64,000 bases of DNA. Source: Cheilinus undulatus (taxonomy: Eukaryota; Chordata; Actinopteri; Labriformes; Labridae). The stretch spans positions 55,377,776 through 55,441,775 of the forward strand of contig NC_054867.1 in NCBI RefSeq assembly GCF_018320785.1. The letters run 5' to 3'. Each line of letters opens with the position of its first letter. Position 1 is the first letter of the stretch. Below, piece by piece: positions 62,643 to 64,000 of the stretch. The notes under the pieces were generated by a model that did no database searches, was not told where the DNA came from, and saw only the letters and a list, made by a program, of their open reading frames with translations. The position numbers and the translations under genes were made by a program.

Positions 62643-63400
62643 AATCTTCACTTTTTTCATAATGGACACTTGACTACAAACTGCATTAAAATAAACCTTT
62701 ATCAGGTATGGATGCATTTAGTGGACTTTTAATAGGCTTTTTTTCTTTATTCAAGTAATTTTTAACCATGCATTTTATAAAATGTATTTTCCCTTCTCAA
62801 ATAGATCACCTTAATATCAGAGGAGTGCATCACTAATTGCTATAAACCATTATCAGTATTTCAGTGCACATTCTGCAGAAAAGAGAGGAAATTTAGTGTT
62901 TGAAATGTGCAGATTTTTGCTTATAGTGGAAATTTTATCTGCCATGTTTGACCAGCAGTGGTTTTATGAAAGATAATCTTCCATGTGGAGAGTAAAGGAG
63001 GAGGAATGCATCATTCAGAATGCAGTTTTCTATCATCACCTGATGCCATTTAAACAAGGGGGTCCACTGGTTAAACTGGTATCTGAACCGTGGGTGGCCA
63101 AAGTGAGTCTGGACTCTAGAGTTACAGGTGCATCATGTGTTTCCTTCATGATTAATACAGTTAAAGCATGATGGGATGCTGTCGTTTTAGTGGTTAGTAG
63201 TAGCAGATAGCATTGTTTTCAGCTGTTTTGCATACAATCACAGCGATATTTCTATGAGAATCCACTGAGAACGGAGGAAAGAAGAGAAAAAATCTCTATT
63301 TTTGTAGGATGCTTTAAGAAATGGTCAGCTGGAGGACACACCACACAGGAACAACCCTTCAAAATAAGACTCCTTGCTCTCGTTCGTCCTCTCTTCTTGT
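62643..63400. other. Intergenic, nothing recognised
   Basis: AT-rich sequence between the hAT-like element and the right-edge gene. No element or exon could be supported. Confidence 0.35.
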
Positions 63401-63405
63401 ATTTC

Positions 63406-63507
63406 TCACACGTGCGGTCCAATCGCAGTCTTGGCTCTGACGTTCTTCCACATCTCCGTCAGATCCTGGTTCATGATTCCACGTTTTTTAGTTAAATCCT
63501 CTATCAT
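63406..63507 (-). CDS. Small ORF, possible alternative or relic terminal exon
   Basis: ATG 63507 opens 33 codons (MIEDLTKKRGIMNQDL, then TEMWKNVRAKTAIGPHV) ending in TGA. The composition is protein-like and it lies on the same strand, about 220 bp beyond the poly(A) signal of the gene at the right edge. It could be a distal alternative last exon of that gene, the end of another gene, or chance. No family was recognised. Confidence 0.22.
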   Translation of the reverse strand: MIEDLTKKRGIMNQDLTEMWKNVRAKTAIGPHV

Positions 63508-63730
63508 TGCTGTTAGCTTTTTTCTTTATAAAACAAACATAAAAAACAGAAACTTACAGGTTAATGTTTACATGTGGAGCTGGTATAAAAAGCAGCGTCC
63601 GCTATCAGACGTTTCCACGCCTGCTGCCCTCCTCTTCTTACAGCGAGGGTGTGTTTAGTTTATCCTCTGTTTGCAGAGTGATGAGCTCCACCATGATCTT
63701 CAGAGTCCAACAGCGAGGGTGCACATGTTC

Positions 63731-63736
63731 TTTATT
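63731..63736 (-). terminator. Poly(A) signal of the right-edge gene
   Basis: AATAAA on the minus strand, about 120 nt after the TAA at 63854. Confidence 0.5.
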
Positions 63737-63853
63737 CCCAGGCAGCCCCGGACGGGCGGGTGACGTTCCCTTCCTCTGACTCCTGAGATGTTGGTTTCGA
63801 CGGTACCGGCTGGGATCTGCTTGAGCGGTGAAACATGCGTCCTCCTCGCTTCG

Positions 63854-64000
63854 TTAGGCTTCAGACTCGCCTCTCTTCTTTCCCTCCTCTCCCCCGCTGT
63901 CCTCTGATTGGCTGTTGCTAAGCACGAGGAACTGTCCGTCAGGGGCAGGTGGGTTTGCGGGACGACTCGAGGCGGCGATCAACCGACTCTGCTCCTCCAG
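63854..64000 (-). CDS. 3'-terminal coding exon of an unrecognised gene (partial)
   Basis: An open frame runs in from the right edge of the window and ends at TAA 63854-63856. The 48 visible residues begin LEEQSRLIAASSRPANPP, continue with GQFLVLSNSQSED and end in an acidic then basic tail (GGEEGKKRGESEA). The start of the segment could be the end of a coiled coil; the rest looks disordered. A canonical AATAAA on the same strand at 63731-63736, about 120 nt past the stop, and CpG-rich coding composition support a genuine gene end. The protein family was not recognised. Confidence 0.6.
   Translation of the reverse strand: MEEQSRLIAASSRPANPPAPDGQFLVLSNSQSEDSGGEEGKKRGESEA

Overview
The window is vertebrate nuclear DNA, almost certainly from a teleost fish and probably a percomorph. 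The evidence is split genes with GT-AG introns, tRNA-derived SINEs of a type common in fish, Tc1-like, PIF/Harbinger-like and hAT-like DNA transposon remnants, non-LTR retrotransposon fragments, and an unusual density of minisatellites. There is no bacterial, organellar or CRISPR content. All gene models were built by hand from reading frames, splice sites and similarity between the copies; family names rest on remembered family features, not on a search.

Layout. (1) 1-5.9 kb is repeat-rich intergenic DNA with a 45-bp minisatellite at 5.1-5.7 kb. (2) 6.6-44.0 kb holds three consecutive minus-strand genes of one family, here called A (6577-15208), B (23366-31483) and C (34590-44034). Each has five coding exons with the same intron phases (1,1,0,2): an N-terminal hydrophobic segment, an exon that starts the pentraxin fold and carries an expandable Thr/Pro/Tyr-rich insert, and three exons completing a pentraxin-like domain. 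The insert is absent in B, about five 10-residue units in A and about 34 units of 14-16 residues in C, so the predicted proteins are about 260, 390 and 835 residues. Their introns hold most of the transposon remnants. (3) 44-50 kb is intergenic, with a CpG-rich 21-bp satellite and a long degenerate T-rich array. (4) 50.2-55.9 kb holds a six-exon plus-strand ARF-family small GTPase gene, with a plausible TATA/ETS promoter and a poly(A) signal. Two minisatellites sit in its first intron, one running into the splice acceptor of exon 2. (5) 57.66-58.07 kb looks like the last exon and 3' UTR of an unrecognised plus-strand gene. (6) 58.3-61.0 kb is a decayed Tc1-like transposon with nested insertions, and 61.66-62.63 kb is an hAT-like element. 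(7) At the right edge (63.73-64.0 kb) is the 3' end of an unrecognised minus-strand gene that continues beyond the window.

The most interesting content is the three-gene pentraxin-like family. The extracellular pentraxin fold is kept, including its two core cysteines, but the usual calcium-binding loop appears lost. A protein minisatellite has been inserted and amplified in the loop between the first two beta strands. The copies also differ in C-terminal tails through alternative stop codons. The function of these proteins is not evident from sequence; a secreted or membrane-anchored innate-immune or mucosal role is inference only.
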